Positions 1 through 8,923 of a stretch of DNA of 20,077 nt are shown here, piece by piece. The translations under genes and the position numbers were made by a program. Origin of the DNA: Trachelipus rathkii (taxonomy: Eukaryota > Arthropoda > Malacostraca > Isopoda > Trachelipodidae); contig JABUQX010061863.1 in the NCBI GenBank assembly GCA_015478945.1, positions 60,001-80,077 of the forward strand, read 5' to 3'. The notes beneath the pieces were generated by a model. The model was not told the origin of the DNA, made no database searches, and saw nothing but the letters and a program-made list of their open reading frames with translations. Numbering within the stretch: position 1 is the stretch's first letter; every line of letters starts with the position of its first letter.

Positions 1-901
1 ATTTTGCCCACAAATTTGGTCTCCAAAATCACTTTTCCTCTTCAAAATAACGCTTATCGTCTGCTATTACAAAACATCGAAGAAGTTTACCTCCCCGCCT
101 TAAGGAACAGGATCCGCGATGTATTTAAGCAAGGCATGAGACCCGACGAATTGCCTAGTGAATATCTCCATCGTGTCAAAGGAGTATTGGGGAACAAAAG
201 CTTCGATGTGTTGGTAGAACACAACCCCCAATTTGCCATAGACCTCTTCTTGGCAGATGCCTCAAAATATTCAGATGTCAGTCTATTCATTAGCGGAAGA
301 AAATGACCTTGTCAGGATGGTCAAAGTTTCGGACGATCTATATAAGAATTTTGTTCGAAAAGGAAGAAATTATCATCAACCAAACGAAGAACAGACTTGG
401 GGCTCTGTAAATTCTGTGCGGAATAGAACAGACTCAAGAGAAACCTTCTTCCCAGCGCGCGCAACACCGAGCGCAAACCTGAAACTGAGAACCGCGGTGA
501 AGGTCAAGTTGCCCACCAGCTGGCTGAGCTCACCAAAACAGTGAACGAGCTCGCTCACTCCTTTCAGCTGTTCGTTAAAAGCCAAGCAGACACAGCTGAG
601 AGAGGAAACCGGACACGCGATAAAAGTAGGTCGCGTTATTCAGAAACAGATACAAATGGGTACAGTAAAGCCTTTAATAACATGGTCAATCAATTATGCG
701 CTATCATGATTAAGCGCTATCTCTTCAAAGGCGCTTCAAAAATGTGAAAGCCCTGAATACTATGTATCCAAGGTAATATATGGTAATAATGGCGCCGAAA
801 AATATCCCATCATCGTCCAGGAAGAAGCACCACTAACAAGGCTGCGACCATTACCATCTAATAGCAGCCGTGAAAAACATATACTCACAATAGGAAAGTG
901 A
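1..901 (+). pseudogene. gag: gag remnant, frameshifted
   Basis: Three overlapping open stretches fit the capsid-like part of a Gypsy Gag: frame 1 (to about 306, with the segment RPDELPSEYLHRVKGVLGNK), frame 2 (about 257-460, with SLAEENDLVRMVKVSDDLYK), then frame 1 again (427-747) with a basic RDKSRSRYS stretch typical of the Gag C-terminus. A third frame (about 737-901) starts at a Cys and ends in TGA at 899-901. A short CKFC around 400 and this Cys are all that recalls a zinc knuckle, and no complete CCHC is present. Gag would form the particle shell and package the RNA. The first codon seen is not a real start, because the gene enters from outside the window. Assignment rests on position and composition plus the RT/IN downstream, not on a diagnostic motif. 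Confidence 0.6.
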
Positions 902-1078
902 GATTTAACAATACCATTCAAGAATTTGATAAGTGACCCTAATACAAACGATTAGAGTGATTAATGAAATAAAACTTACCAAATAATAAGTTAACAAAAT
1001 AAATAAAAAGTTATATCAGTAAAATAATAGCTTTCCTGATAGCCTCAAAGAAATGATAGTGATAGAAATACTTCCCTT

Positions 1079-1210
<132 letters not shown>

Positions 1211-1266
1211 CAATGAAAATAAAATTTTATTAAAAACAATATGAACAATATTGATCCAGAAATTGA

Positions 1267-1719
1267 TCACAAAATATAGATACAACTACCAGCACTATCC
1301 AAACGGAAAATATAAATTCCATTAAAAATAACAATAAAAATGAAAAAGCTGAACAAACAAATAAAAACTTTATCAATGAACCCTATTCAATTCACACAAA
1401 TGTACAAGGAATGCATGATCCTTCTAGTTTAATGAACTCTAAAAATTTAAATATGAAGAGTAGTAGTAGTCCACAAAACAAAAATATATCAACAAATAAT
1501 GATATTATATTAAATAATACTGACCTCAATACAGGTCTCGAAACAAATGTCTCAAGCAATGTTGGTAATGTACAAAATAACCTTTTTATTACTGCTGTAA
1601 GTCCCTTGCATGTGGGATACGTCCTTTTTAAATCAAATTTATTAAATGGGAGGGGTGTTACAGACAATACAAGTGAAAGTGGAAGCAATGAAGCAAATAT
1701 TCCTGTCAGACCCAACTGA
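1267..1719 (+). pseudogene. Asn-rich gag-pol linker / N-terminal pol segment
   Basis: An open frame runs about 150 codons after the TGA at 1264-1266 and ends at a TGA at 1717-1719; the first ATG inside is at 1411. It is low in complexity and rich in Asn, Ser, Thr and Lys (for example NLNMKSSSSPQNKNIST). It overlaps the protease-RT frame by 74 bases (1646-1719) in a frame one base away, so passage into pol would need either a shift or repair of an indel. No domain is recognised. By position it is the spacer between Gag and protease, a region that varies strongly among Gypsy elements. Between 902 and 1266, apart from the microsatellite, only short AT-rich non-coding sequence is seen. Confidence 0.45.
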
Positions 1720-2776
1720 TTTAAGTGCTGATGACGAGCGCTGCTTAAGCAGTAAGATAGTTACAGCCGCTGTTGAGGGAGACAGGAGGGTTTGCAAGAT
1801 TGACAATTTGACCTTGTATATAGTCTATGACACATTAAATAAGATCGATTATTTGGTAGATTGCGGATCTGTCTTCAGCCTCTTATCATGCGCTGCTAAT
1901 GACCATCAAAAAGCGCCGGTAGGGTATATGCTGGCTGCTAACAATACAAAAATTGCAATCTATGGTATTAAAGATATTGAAGTCGATCTGGGATTGGGGC
2001 GTAGATATATTGTTACTTTTTATGTCGCTGATGTAAGCACCAATATTTTAGGATTAGACTTTTTAAAAAATTTTGAGATGGGCATTAATTTTAAAGAAGA
2101 TTTGTTATTAGATCAAATTACAAATAAGACTATAAAATTGAGTAGAAATGTGAATTTGAATATTAATGATGTTCCTATTTCTTCTTCTTCAAATCTCTCT
2201 CTCTCTCCTCCTCCTGTGCATGTGCCTTCTAGTTCTTTAAATTTTAATGAGTTATTATCGAAATATTCTGAGGTATTTGTAAACCCTTATCTCCCCGAAA
2301 ACCACCACATCAAATTGAAACAAGAAAAAAGGTGGAACGAAATTTTTGAAAAGTATAAAAATAAAAATAAGAGAATGAGCACAGCATCAATAGCTGAGGA
2401 CGGTCAAATAACTACGGACGAAGAAGCCGCCTATATTCCAGAGAGAGTATTAATAGAACTAGCCAACAATTTTCCTTATAAAATAGATATAAAGGGACCG
2501 CCCATCTCCCTTAAGCCAAGGAGGGTCCCCCATAAACTTTATGCTCAAACAAAAGCAGAACTTGACAACCTCGTAGCTACGGGAGTCCTCCGCCGCTGCC
2601 ATTCACCTTGGTCTTTCCCCATGAGTGTCCTCCAGAAAAGCGAAAATCGTGTCAGAATAATCTCCGATTTTAGAGAATTGAACAAAAGAGCCGAGATAGG
2701 AGTCTATGGACTTCCGCACCTGCAAGATGCAATATCAAACCTGCAGGGGAGCCGTCTTTTCACCAAACTGACGTGA
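1646..2776 (+). pseudogene. pol: pol: aspartic protease and N-terminal half of reverse transcriptase
   Basis: Residues about 35-150 form a retropepsin-type protease. The active-site loop reads LVDCGSVFSLL near residue 70 (codons 1859-1867), and the second conserved motif ILGLDFL is at residues 134-140. Normal retropepsins have D-T/S-G, so the Cys is unusual; one base change from a Ser codon would give it. Residues about 170-260 are a Ser/Pro and Lys-rich linker. From about residue 280 the RT fingers start (KGPPISLKPRR, then SPWSFPMSVLQK, then RIISDFRELNKR). The frame ends in TGA at 2774-2776, exactly where RT motif A should carry its first catalytic Asp, and the rest of RT continues one frame over. 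The ATG at 1646 is only the first in frame, not a proven start. Confidence 0.88.
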
Positions 2777-3342
2777 CGCAGGCCTTTTACGCGGTGCCAT
2801 TAGCCGCAGATTCACAAAAGTACTTTACCATTACTTCAAATATCGGATCGTTTACCTACCGAAATCTTCCCATGGGTTATGTGTCATCCCCCTTTATCTT
2901 TCAATCTTACATTGATACAGTCCTGCAAGGCCTACCGAATACTCAGGCCTATATTATGGATGACGTTTTGATTCACACCAAGACCGAAGAAGAGCACAAA
3001 ATCCTCCTGGAGAAGGTGTTGAAGAGGTTAAGTTATCTGCACATAAGTTTAAATCCCACAAAATGCCAAGTAGCCCAGAGCGAGATTAATTATTTGGGTT
3101 ATACTGTAAGTGAAAGCGGCATAAGACCTAATCATGATAAAATTGGGGATATTTTAAACACCCCAAAGCCCCGAACCATCAAAGAATTAAGATCTTTCCT
3201 CGGACGAGTGAGCTTCTACCGCAGCAGCGTTCCGTTATTTTCTGAAATAACTGCGCCCCTAAATCTTTTTAAAGGGAAAACCCTATTCCAACCGCCGCGT
3301 CTGTTGGAATTCAACTGCAGAGAAAGCCTTCAAAGATATTAA
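2773..3342 (+). pseudogene. pol: pol: C-terminal half of reverse transcriptase (palm, thumb)
   Basis: This continues the RT after a one-base frame change. It opens in the middle of motif A (TQAFYAVPL), followed by motif B (LPMGYVSSPFIFQ, residues 32-44), the metal-binding motif C (AYIMDDVLI, residues 59-67; codons for IMDD at 2953-2964), motif D/E (LNPTKCQV, INYLGYTVS) and the thumb-connection signature RSFLGRVSFYRSSVPLFSE. Motif C normally reads YxDD; here Ile sits in the Tyr position, or one residue has been added after Tyr. The two Asp are kept. The frame runs off at 3342 into a shifted RNase H. There is no true start codon, since the first codon is GTG inside the domain. RT copies the element RNA into cDNA in the particle. 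Confidence 0.9.
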
Positions 3343-3516
3343 AAATGCTGTTGAAAATGCTTCTGTACTCGCCTATCCCGGCACCTCTTCTAATTAAAAA
3401 TTATCATACATACCACAAATGTATCTGCAGCTGCTGTTATTTTATCCGCTACTGGCACAGACCACCTTCCGATTGCCTTTTATAGTTCACTCTTGTCACC
3501 TACCGAAAGAAATTAG
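3317..3516 (+). pseudogene. pol: pol: truncated RNase H
   Basis: Two short pieces in different frames match the start of a Gypsy RNase H. Frame 2 (3317 to about 3396, STAEKAFKDIKNAV then SVLAYPG) is the usual lead-in, and frame 1 (about 3400-3516) has TTNVSAAAVILSATG then LPIAFYSSLLSPTERN. The expected first catalytic Asp (usually T-D-A-S) is Asn here, a single-base change. A TAG stops the frame at 3514-3516, and the remaining two thirds of the domain, with the other acidic residues, is not recognisable downstream. RNase H would remove the RNA strand during reverse transcription, so this copy would not work. From 3517 to 3774 I see only AT-rich debris. Confidence 0.7.
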
Positions 3517-3774
3517 ATGAATCAATCGCCTACTAGTCTGCCTAACCATAAGGTTCTTCAAGAAGTACTGCATCCTCCTCACAAATAAAAATATATGATA
3601 TAGAAACAACTGCCGTGAACTCATCCACAAATATAAAAGAGCAAATGATGATAAAAACTTTCAATATTTCGTGAAATTAGGAAAGTTCTTAAATTTATTA
3701 AAACTAGTTTACAAAGGTTTCTTTCAATTTTGATAACAAAGAAGAAAAATCCTTAGAGAATACTTATTAATCAA

Positions 3775-4410
3775 ATGATTATCAGTAATGATGAACCAAA
3801 TAACGAAGAAAGTGAGACTACTACTGACGCGGAAGAACTATCAGAAGTCACCTCCACACATACGAACACTGTGATTGGTCCTCATTTCAGCCAATTAGCC
3901 AATGAGAGCGAAGTTCCCACACTCCACGTGGATTCTTGTTCAAATTTTACAACCACCTACAAATATGAAGAACTTTCTCCAAAACTCAAAGCTCGTTATC
4001 AGAGGGTAATAAAACAAAACCACTCTCGTGCTGCGGTTAACAGTCCAATGAAGGGTAAAAAGGTAGACCTTTTAAATACTCAGATTGTAAACAAAAGAAA
4101 TTCCTTAAATAGTTCCCATGAGAAAAAAGGGACTTTAAAACACAAAGGGTTGAGAATGAAAGAGAGAATAGAAATGGAAGAAGAAGAATTGCTAAAAATG
4201 AGTGAAAAATCACCAACTAAAAAGTTAGATGAAATAAATGATATACTTACTGAAAACACACGAATAAATTTAATTCAGCGATGTAATGAAGCTCATATTG
4301 ACTTAATAAAACGCTTCAGAAAAGAAGTTGACTACGCTGCAATTAGTAAAGACCAGTTAGAAGATGAATACATAAATTCATTACTTAAAAATAAAGAAAA
4401 AGTTCATTAA
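3775..4410 (+). CDS. Unrecognised 211-residue ORF between RNase H and integrase
   Basis: This clean ATG-to-TAA ORF is longer than anything expected in this gap, and it is intact while its neighbours are frameshifted. The first 45 residues are acidic (NNEESETTTDAEELSEV). The middle is basic (LSPKLKARYQRVIKQN; KGKKVD; HEKKGTLKHKGLRMKE). Residues about 125-145 are a charged, probably helical run (ERIEMEEEELLKMSEK), and the C-terminus has LIKRFRKEVDY. There is no signal peptide, membrane segment, Cys cluster or protease motif. In a standard Gypsy element the rest of RNase H and a short tether would lie here. It may be a lineage-specific pol insertion domain, or an open frame kept by chance in A-rich sequence. 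Function unknown. Confidence 0.5.
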   Translation: MIISNDEPNNEESETTTDAEELSEVTSTHTNTVIGPHFSQLANESEVPTLHVDSCSNFTTTYKYEELSPKLKARYQRVIKQNHSRAAVNSPMKGKKVDLLNTQIVNKRNSLNSSHEKKGTLKHKGLRMKERIEMEEEELLKMSEKSPTKKLDEINDILTENTRINLIQRCNEAHIDLIKRFRKEVDYAAISKDQLEDEYINSLLKNKEKVH

Positions 4411-4443
4411 TCTTAAAGAAACAACCCTTCTGGTTCAAAAAGA

Positions 4444-4626
4444 ATGAAGTCTCTCTCTACGTTAGATACCTACATGAATTATGCTTTAGAGTATTTCTCC
4501 CGATCAACATATAGACAGATATTATACGGACTAATCACTTTCAAGGACACCTCGCGGCATTTCGCGCTTTGTTCTGTACCGCAAATAAGAGCGAGTTCGT
4601 GTTTCGCAACATGCATAAGAGAGTGA
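4444..4626 (+). pseudogene. pol: pol: degraded integrase N-terminal zinc-binding region
   Basis: Frame 1 carries TYRQILYGLITFKDTS, which by position and pattern (a basic helix followed by the region that should hold the two zinc-binding His) is the start of the integrase HHCC domain. The reading frame then drifts, and from about 4569 the continuing protein is in frame 3, where the CC half (CPQC) is found. A clear pair of His at the normal spacing is not seen, so this zinc finger is probably non-functional. Only the part up to about 4565 is meaningful; the rest of this frame overlaps the next entry. Confidence 0.45.
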
Positions 4627-5315
4627 AAGCACTTGTAAGAAGCTGTCCACAATGTCAAATCGGGAAGACAGGACGGAGCATAAACCCTATTTACGGAAAA
4701 TATAAAGAAGTTTCCTACAAATTTCAGGATTTAAACTGTGACATATTGAAATTACCAGTGTGTAGAGGATACAAGTATTTATTAACCCTCATTGATAGGT
4801 ATTACTCCCACTATGTGTGGGCCTTTCCCCTCAAGGATATCACCAAAGAAACCATCGTTAAAACACTAATAAATCAGCTAATTCCGATGTGTGGAGTTCC
4901 CAGCCATTTGATCACAGATAAAGGTGGAAATTTTACATCACATTTATTTGAAAGTGTCTGTAAACTGTTAGGAATAACACATATAACTACCGCGAGCTAC
5001 GCTCCATTCTCGAACTCCAAGGTAGAGGTAACTCATAAGATGATTCTAACCAGTTTAAGAACCATGCTAGCTGAGCCAGGCATGGAGAGTCAAGGGTGGT
5101 TAGACGTATTACCATTCGTTTTATTCGCACTTCGGCTCGCTCCTATCTCAGAATCCGGCATCTGCCCCAGCAAATTGATGTTCGGGCAAGATATAAACAT
5201 TCCTGACGGCTTGATAGACCCTTCTCTCCCAGACGAACCAAAAACCTATGATAATTATATTGAAAAACTGGCTGGACTCATAGCAAAACCGCACTCTCCC
5301 AAAGAACTAACTTAA
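4569..5315 (+). pseudogene. pol: pol: integrase, CC half of zinc finger and catalytic core
   Basis: The C-terminal half of the zinc-binding domain is present (SCPQCQIGK, Cys 26 and 29), then an RVE-type core. The catalytic triad is complete: Asp58 (LNCDILKLP), Asp117 (LITDKGGNF) and Glu153 (SNSKVEVTH), with exactly 35 residues between the last two, the D,D-35-E rule. Typical core segments GYKYLLTLIDRY and PLKDITKET lie between the first two. The usual N-G-x-V-E-R near the Glu reads N-S-K-V-E-V. The first codon is TTG inside the domain, so this is not a real start. The frame ends in TAA at 5313-5315, and the C-terminal domain continues 11 bases later in another frame. Integrase would join the cDNA to host DNA. 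Confidence 0.92.
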
Positions 5316-5326
5316 GGAACAGAAAT

Positions 5327-5566
5327 GTGTTCGTCCCTCGTAATTTAAAAGATGCTCAATATTTGCTGGTGAAAAGTCAACAATACAACCGAGGAAAACT
5401 CTCGCCCAGATTCCACGGACCTTATAGAGTCGTGAAGATCACTAATAATAACGCTCATATTGTGAAAGGAGATAAGGTGGTCGTGGAAAATTTAAGAAAA
5501 AGAAACGTCAAAATTTTCTATAATCTCGTTCCTGACCCACCAGAACGCAAGAAAAACGCGGAATAA
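5327..5566 (+). pseudogene. pol: pol: integrase C-terminal domain with GPY motif
   Basis: The 79-residue frame starts with VFVPRNLKDAQYLLVK and carries the SPRFHGPYRVVKI module at residues about 25-37, the GPY/F motif found in the C-terminal domain of many Gypsy integrases. It ends KKNAE with TAA at 5564-5566, the normal end of pol. A one-base shift near 5305-5312 separates it from the core. No chromodomain is recognised beyond it. The first codon is GTG within the domain. This domain binds DNA and helps hold the integrase multimer. Confidence 0.85.
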
Positions 5567-5807
5567 ACGAAGTAGAGAAAAGAAATGAGGAACCGAGGTA
5601 AAATAGCTCTTGAGGAAAATAAGAGTCTAAGACGTTGCTATGGTAATTAATACGAGAACAATAGTGTTTATAAATGGTATTAAATATTCATATTGTAAGT
5701 TCTTTCACCTTCCACAAGTAGCATTTCACCTGTTCTTCCACTTTCCTCAACTTTATATTCCTGTATTCAATCGAAAGAGGGTAAGAAAGTATCTCTGTGA
5801 AATCGAA

Positions 5808-5828
5808 AACAGGGGCCTCACCCCTGTT
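5808..5828. other. Perfect 8-bp hairpin
   Basis: AACAGGGG at 5808-5815 pairs with CCCCTGTT at 5821-5828 across the 5-base loop CCTCA. It lies about 240 bases after the end of pol, near the candidate polypurine tract and LTR start. Its role is unknown. Confidence 0.85.
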
Positions 5829-6033
5829 CTCCGAGGCAGAGATCCTTTGTTGCACTCGAGGGCCACCAGTTCTAGGGTGAAATTACGTTAGGGAATCCTT
5901 GTAAGACAATAGCATGCAGTGTCTTAGCGTGTATGCATCTCTGTAAGAGGCTATTGCAAGCTTCCTGCATATCACTTTGCATTAATGGTGGCCTACTTCA
6001 TTCTTACACAATGTACATTATTTGAAAGTCAAG

Positions 6034-6076
6034 TGTTGGCGCCTCTTTTCCTTCGCGGAGGAAAAGAGTGCCAAAC
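6034..6076. other. Long GC-containing stem-loop in the 3' tail
   Basis: The arm at 6036-6052 (TTGGCGCCTCTTTTCCT) pairs with 6059-6074 with one unpaired base, and the flanks extend it a little further; the loop is TCGCGG. It is by far the strongest fold in this tail and would form in RNA or as a cruciform. It contains TGGCGCC, which looks like the start of a tRNA primer binding site, but its place and orientation are wrong for that. Confidence 0.85.
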
Positions 6077-6348
6077 AGACAAGGGTTATGATTGGTGCAT
6101 GGGTCCTGAAGGGACGCCACCTAATCACGCCCGGGAGTCTTGTAGCGAACCTCTTAGTGTGAGGATGCCCTACATAAATTGTTAGATTTAACCAAAGGCC
6201 GGCAGGTCTATTTAGGATAGGAATTAGTGCATTATCTTATTAGTTAGTCTGTGTAATTCATAATAGTGCTAACGTTGATATATGCCCATCCATTACTTAT
6301 CCATTGTTTAATGAAAATCATCCTTTGTATTGTTTATCTAACTATCAC

Positions 6349-6354
6349 AATAAA
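6349..6354 (+). promoter_or_regulatory. Putative poly(A) signal AATAAA
   Basis: AATAAA lies about 780 bases after the pol stop and some 65 bases before the (TA)n that follows the element, the usual place for LTR polyadenylation. A hexamer alone in AT-rich DNA is weak evidence. Confidence 0.45.
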
Positions 6355-6415
6355 CCAACTACGAGGAAAGTGCTCTAATTATCCCCACATGCTATGACTG
6401 TCGAAGTGATTTCGG

Positions 6416-6417
<2 letters not shown>

Positions 6418-6446
<29 letters not shown>
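6418..6446. repeat. (TA)n microsatellite
   Basis: About 29 bases of pure TA lie at the junction between the Gypsy tail and the second composite element. Confidence 0.95.
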
Positions 6447-6451
<5 letters not shown>

Positions 6452-6472
6452 TATTTTAAACACTAATAACTC

Positions 6473-6492
6473 AATATATATATATAATATAT

Positions 6493-6525
<33 letters not shown>

Positions 6526-6586
6526 TATATAATATATATATTATTATATATATATATATATATAATATTATATATATGATATATAT
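6473..6586. repeat. (TA)n tract inside the end of repeat copy B
   Basis: About 114 bases of imperfect TA repeat separate two versions of a 26-base motif (AAACCTATTTTAAACAC... at 6447 and AAACCCTATTTCTAAAACAC... at 6587). In copy A the same two motifs are directly adjacent (10275-10300, 10301-10326), so the TA tract arose or was inserted between them in copy B. Confidence 0.9.
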
Positions 6587-6624
6587 AAACCCTATTTCTA
6601 AAACACTAATAAGCAATAAATAAT

Positions 6625-6652
6625 TTTATTTCTGCAAAAATTATTCTTTATT
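6625..6652 (-). promoter_or_regulatory. Two minus-strand AATAAA hexamers in copy B
   Basis: TTTATT at 6647-6652 and 6625-6630 on the plus strand are AATAAA on the minus strand. Both are conserved in copy A (10358-10363, 10336-10341), near the downstream end of the unit, as expected for LTR poly(A) signals. Conservation between copies is what makes them worth noting in AT-rich DNA. Confidence 0.4.
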
Positions 6653-8019
6653 TACAATTATACCCAAAAATCAACAGTAAAGTCTATTAACAGTAATTAA
6701 TCAATATAATGATGAAAACAAGTTTCAATAACATCACACCAGACAGACGAAGGAGACACAGGACACACGGTGACGAGGTACATTATTTACTCACAAAGGC
6801 AATCCAACGATAATTTTTAGCAAATAAATGACAAAACTCAGTATTTATCAAAGAAAACTTACGCACTATAAATCTTTTAAATAACTGGTCAAGTAGTCCA
6901 TATAGCATCAGGAAACAGCTCACGAGGAGATACCACCTTATAACTAGATTTATAAAAAACAATCCTGCTCATAATCGATATCTGTTCCACAAGTTTTTCT
7001 TTTAACCTGCTAAATTAGAGCAATGGTTTTAAACATTAAGTAAGAATACATTAATGACAGCAAACAATAAACGGGGTCACTTTTCACTATATGCGCAATG
7101 TTTATCTTTAACAAAAAAAAACTTTAAAGAAACTACTCTTTATAAAAAACTGACACATGTCAGAAAATGTTCAATAATAAAGTAGAAGCGCATTGAATCA
7201 TTTAACTAAGTTACTTTATGAATAAACGTAATGATTCAGATCACTTACAGTTCAAGTCCTTCAAAAATTAGTTGTACTTGCAAATAAATTTGACTCCCAA
7301 TTTACGGAGGAAGCTTCAATTTCAACTGTTCAAAGACGCATTCCGTCTTAGTGTAAAGAAAACAAATCCAGTCAGTCACTCCTCGACTCCAAAGAATATC
7401 CATGAATCCAGTATTCAGTATCGGGTTCCACTCCAACTCAATTCCCTAAATTAAAACACATTAATAATTATGAAAAACAAATTCGTACTAAAAAATGTAA
7501 ACTTTAACTAAATTTTCATCACTCACCGATTCCACGGGAACTTTTCTTCTCTAACCTCTTTTCAATGTAATTTCTTTCCATTCCTTTTTTCTAGATCTTA
7601 ACTTCCTTGAGGATATTCACTTGGACATCTTTACGTTGAGAAAGCCTAAACGATCTAACTTTTTTCTAAAATCTTTCTGACCGACTTACTCTTTCTCCTG
7701 CTGCATTGGTTGTGTTCTTATCGTCTCTCATATGGAACCCATTCAAAAGTTGGAAACCAAACTTCAAAAGAAATGAAACCCAAATCATCAAACGTTTCCG
7801 TACCAAATTCTAATAAAACCTATATACATAAAAAAAAAAAAATTCCCCTTTTTTTTTTTATATCTCCCACAGCGCCTCCATTGTCGCACTAACAAGCCCA
7901 TTCTTGGCCTCGTCTTGCCCCTCCCATCCATCAACTCCTTCTCTCCTCAATTTTTCATTCATTGTTAGGTTACGCTGTCTGATATCATTCCTCTTCTTTC
8001 TTCCTTGCTATCACTTTCA

Positions 8020-8596
8020 CTTTATGCGCAATGTTTATCTTTACAAAAAACTCTAAAGAAACTATTCCTTATAAGAAACCGACACATGTCAGAAAATCTT
8101 CAATAATAAAGTAGAAGCACATTCAATTATTTGACTAAGTCACTTTATGAATAAACGTAATGATTCAGATCACTTACAGTTCAAATCCTTCATAAATTAG
8201 TTGTACTTGCAAATAAATTGACTCCCAATTTACGAAAAAAAACCCTTCAATTTCAACTGTTAAAAGACGCATCCCGCCTTAGTGTAAAGAAGACAATTCA
8301 GTCAGTCACTCCTTGACTTCAAAGAATATCCATGAATTCAGTATTCAGTATCGGGTTCCAATCCAATTCAATCCCCGATTCCAAAACACATTAATAATTT
8401 TCAGTGTTTTTTCTTTCCCATTCCTTCTTTTCTAGATCTTAACTTCCTTGAGAATATTCACTTGGACTTCTTTACGTTGAGAAAGCCTAAACAATCTAAC
8501 TTTTTTAAATCTTTCTGACCGACTTACTCTTCTCCTGCTGCTTGGTTGGCTGCTTTCAGTCTCTCATATAACCTATATACAAAAAAAAAAAAAAAA
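8020..8596 (-). repeat. Long direct repeat, copy C (partial)
   Basis: This matches copy B from about 7085 to its right end. It lacks the 6447-7085 portion, about 100 bases matching 7470-7570, and about 80 bases matching 7735-7815. It ends like copy B in ACCTATATAC followed by 16 A at 8581-8596. On the plus strand this is a 5'-truncated, poly(A)-tailed copy; on the minus strand it is an LTR start without its downstream half. Between copies B and C (7843-8019) lies pyrimidine-rich unique sequence with nothing recognised. Confidence 0.85.
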
Positions 8597-8923
8597 TCCT
8601 CGAAACTGACATTTTTTTAGACACCAAGTCCAACAATTTTTCCCTTCCAATATGTGCCATATTTCGTGAGTTTATTACACACACACACTCACTAACTGTA
8701 TTTGAACCCAATGACTGCACTGGCATGATTTGGTTCCATTCTTTTCACCAAAATTGACCTATTCATTAGAAAATCATTTCGCTATCGATAAAATTCCTTT
8801 AATGTTATATCCCTTTTAGTTAACAACTGTTTCCTTTGGACTTTTCTTCTTAGCATTCTTACCACCTCCGACCTTTCTTGAAGGCTGACAAATGACAATA
8901 TCATGGACCGACAACATATTACC

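Larger units (their letters stand above)
5567..6395 (+). repeat. 3' non-coding tail and putative 3' LTR of the Gypsy element
   Basis: After pol there are about 830 bases without a credible gene (short open frames at 5640-5891 and 5985-6185 have no family features). A purine-rich stretch at 5567-5625 and another at 5835-5845 could be the polypurine tract. Candidate LTR starts are the TG at 5849 or at 5899, but neither can be proven because the 5' LTR is outside the window. Several inverted repeats occur, including TAAGAC at 5902-5907 with GTCTTA at 5921-5926, and CAATAGC at 5907-5913 with GCTATTG at 5950-5956. An AATAAA at 6349-6354 is where an R/U5 poly(A) signal would be. Confidence 0.5.
6447..7842 (-). 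repeat. Long direct repeat, copy B (possible LTR of a minus-strand element)
   Basis: Sequence from about 6587 to 7730 aligns by eye with 10329-11478 (copy A) nearly throughout, with many small indels. Shared landmarks are AACTGGTCAAGTAG, CACGAGGAGATACC, CCTGCTAAATTAGAGCAA, TATGCGCAATG, AATATCCATGAAT and TTACTCT followed by TCTCCT. All copies share GTCTCTCA near the right end, which is TGAGAGAC on the minus strand, a possible LTR start. Copy B extends to ACCTATATAC plus a run of 13 A at 7830-7842. Read on the minus strand, two AATAAA sit close to the 6447 end, as in a U3-R-U5 layout; read on the plus strand, the unit ends in poly(A). No gene lies in it. Confidence 0.85.

Noticed and set aside
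6036..6043. TGGCGCC as a tRNA primer binding site
   Set aside because: It lies downstream of pol inside a hairpin, not just after a 5' LTR, and no further tRNA 3'-end complement is evident.
5640..6185. Two short plus-strand ORFs after pol (5640-5891, 5985-6185), considered as an env gene
   Set aside because: Too short, with no signal peptide, transmembrane anchor or cleavage site, and the second runs through the long hairpin.
6392..6616. Ile/Tyr-rich ORFs here and at 11639-12171 and 19027-19209
   Set aside because: They are translations of (TA)n repeats, not genes.
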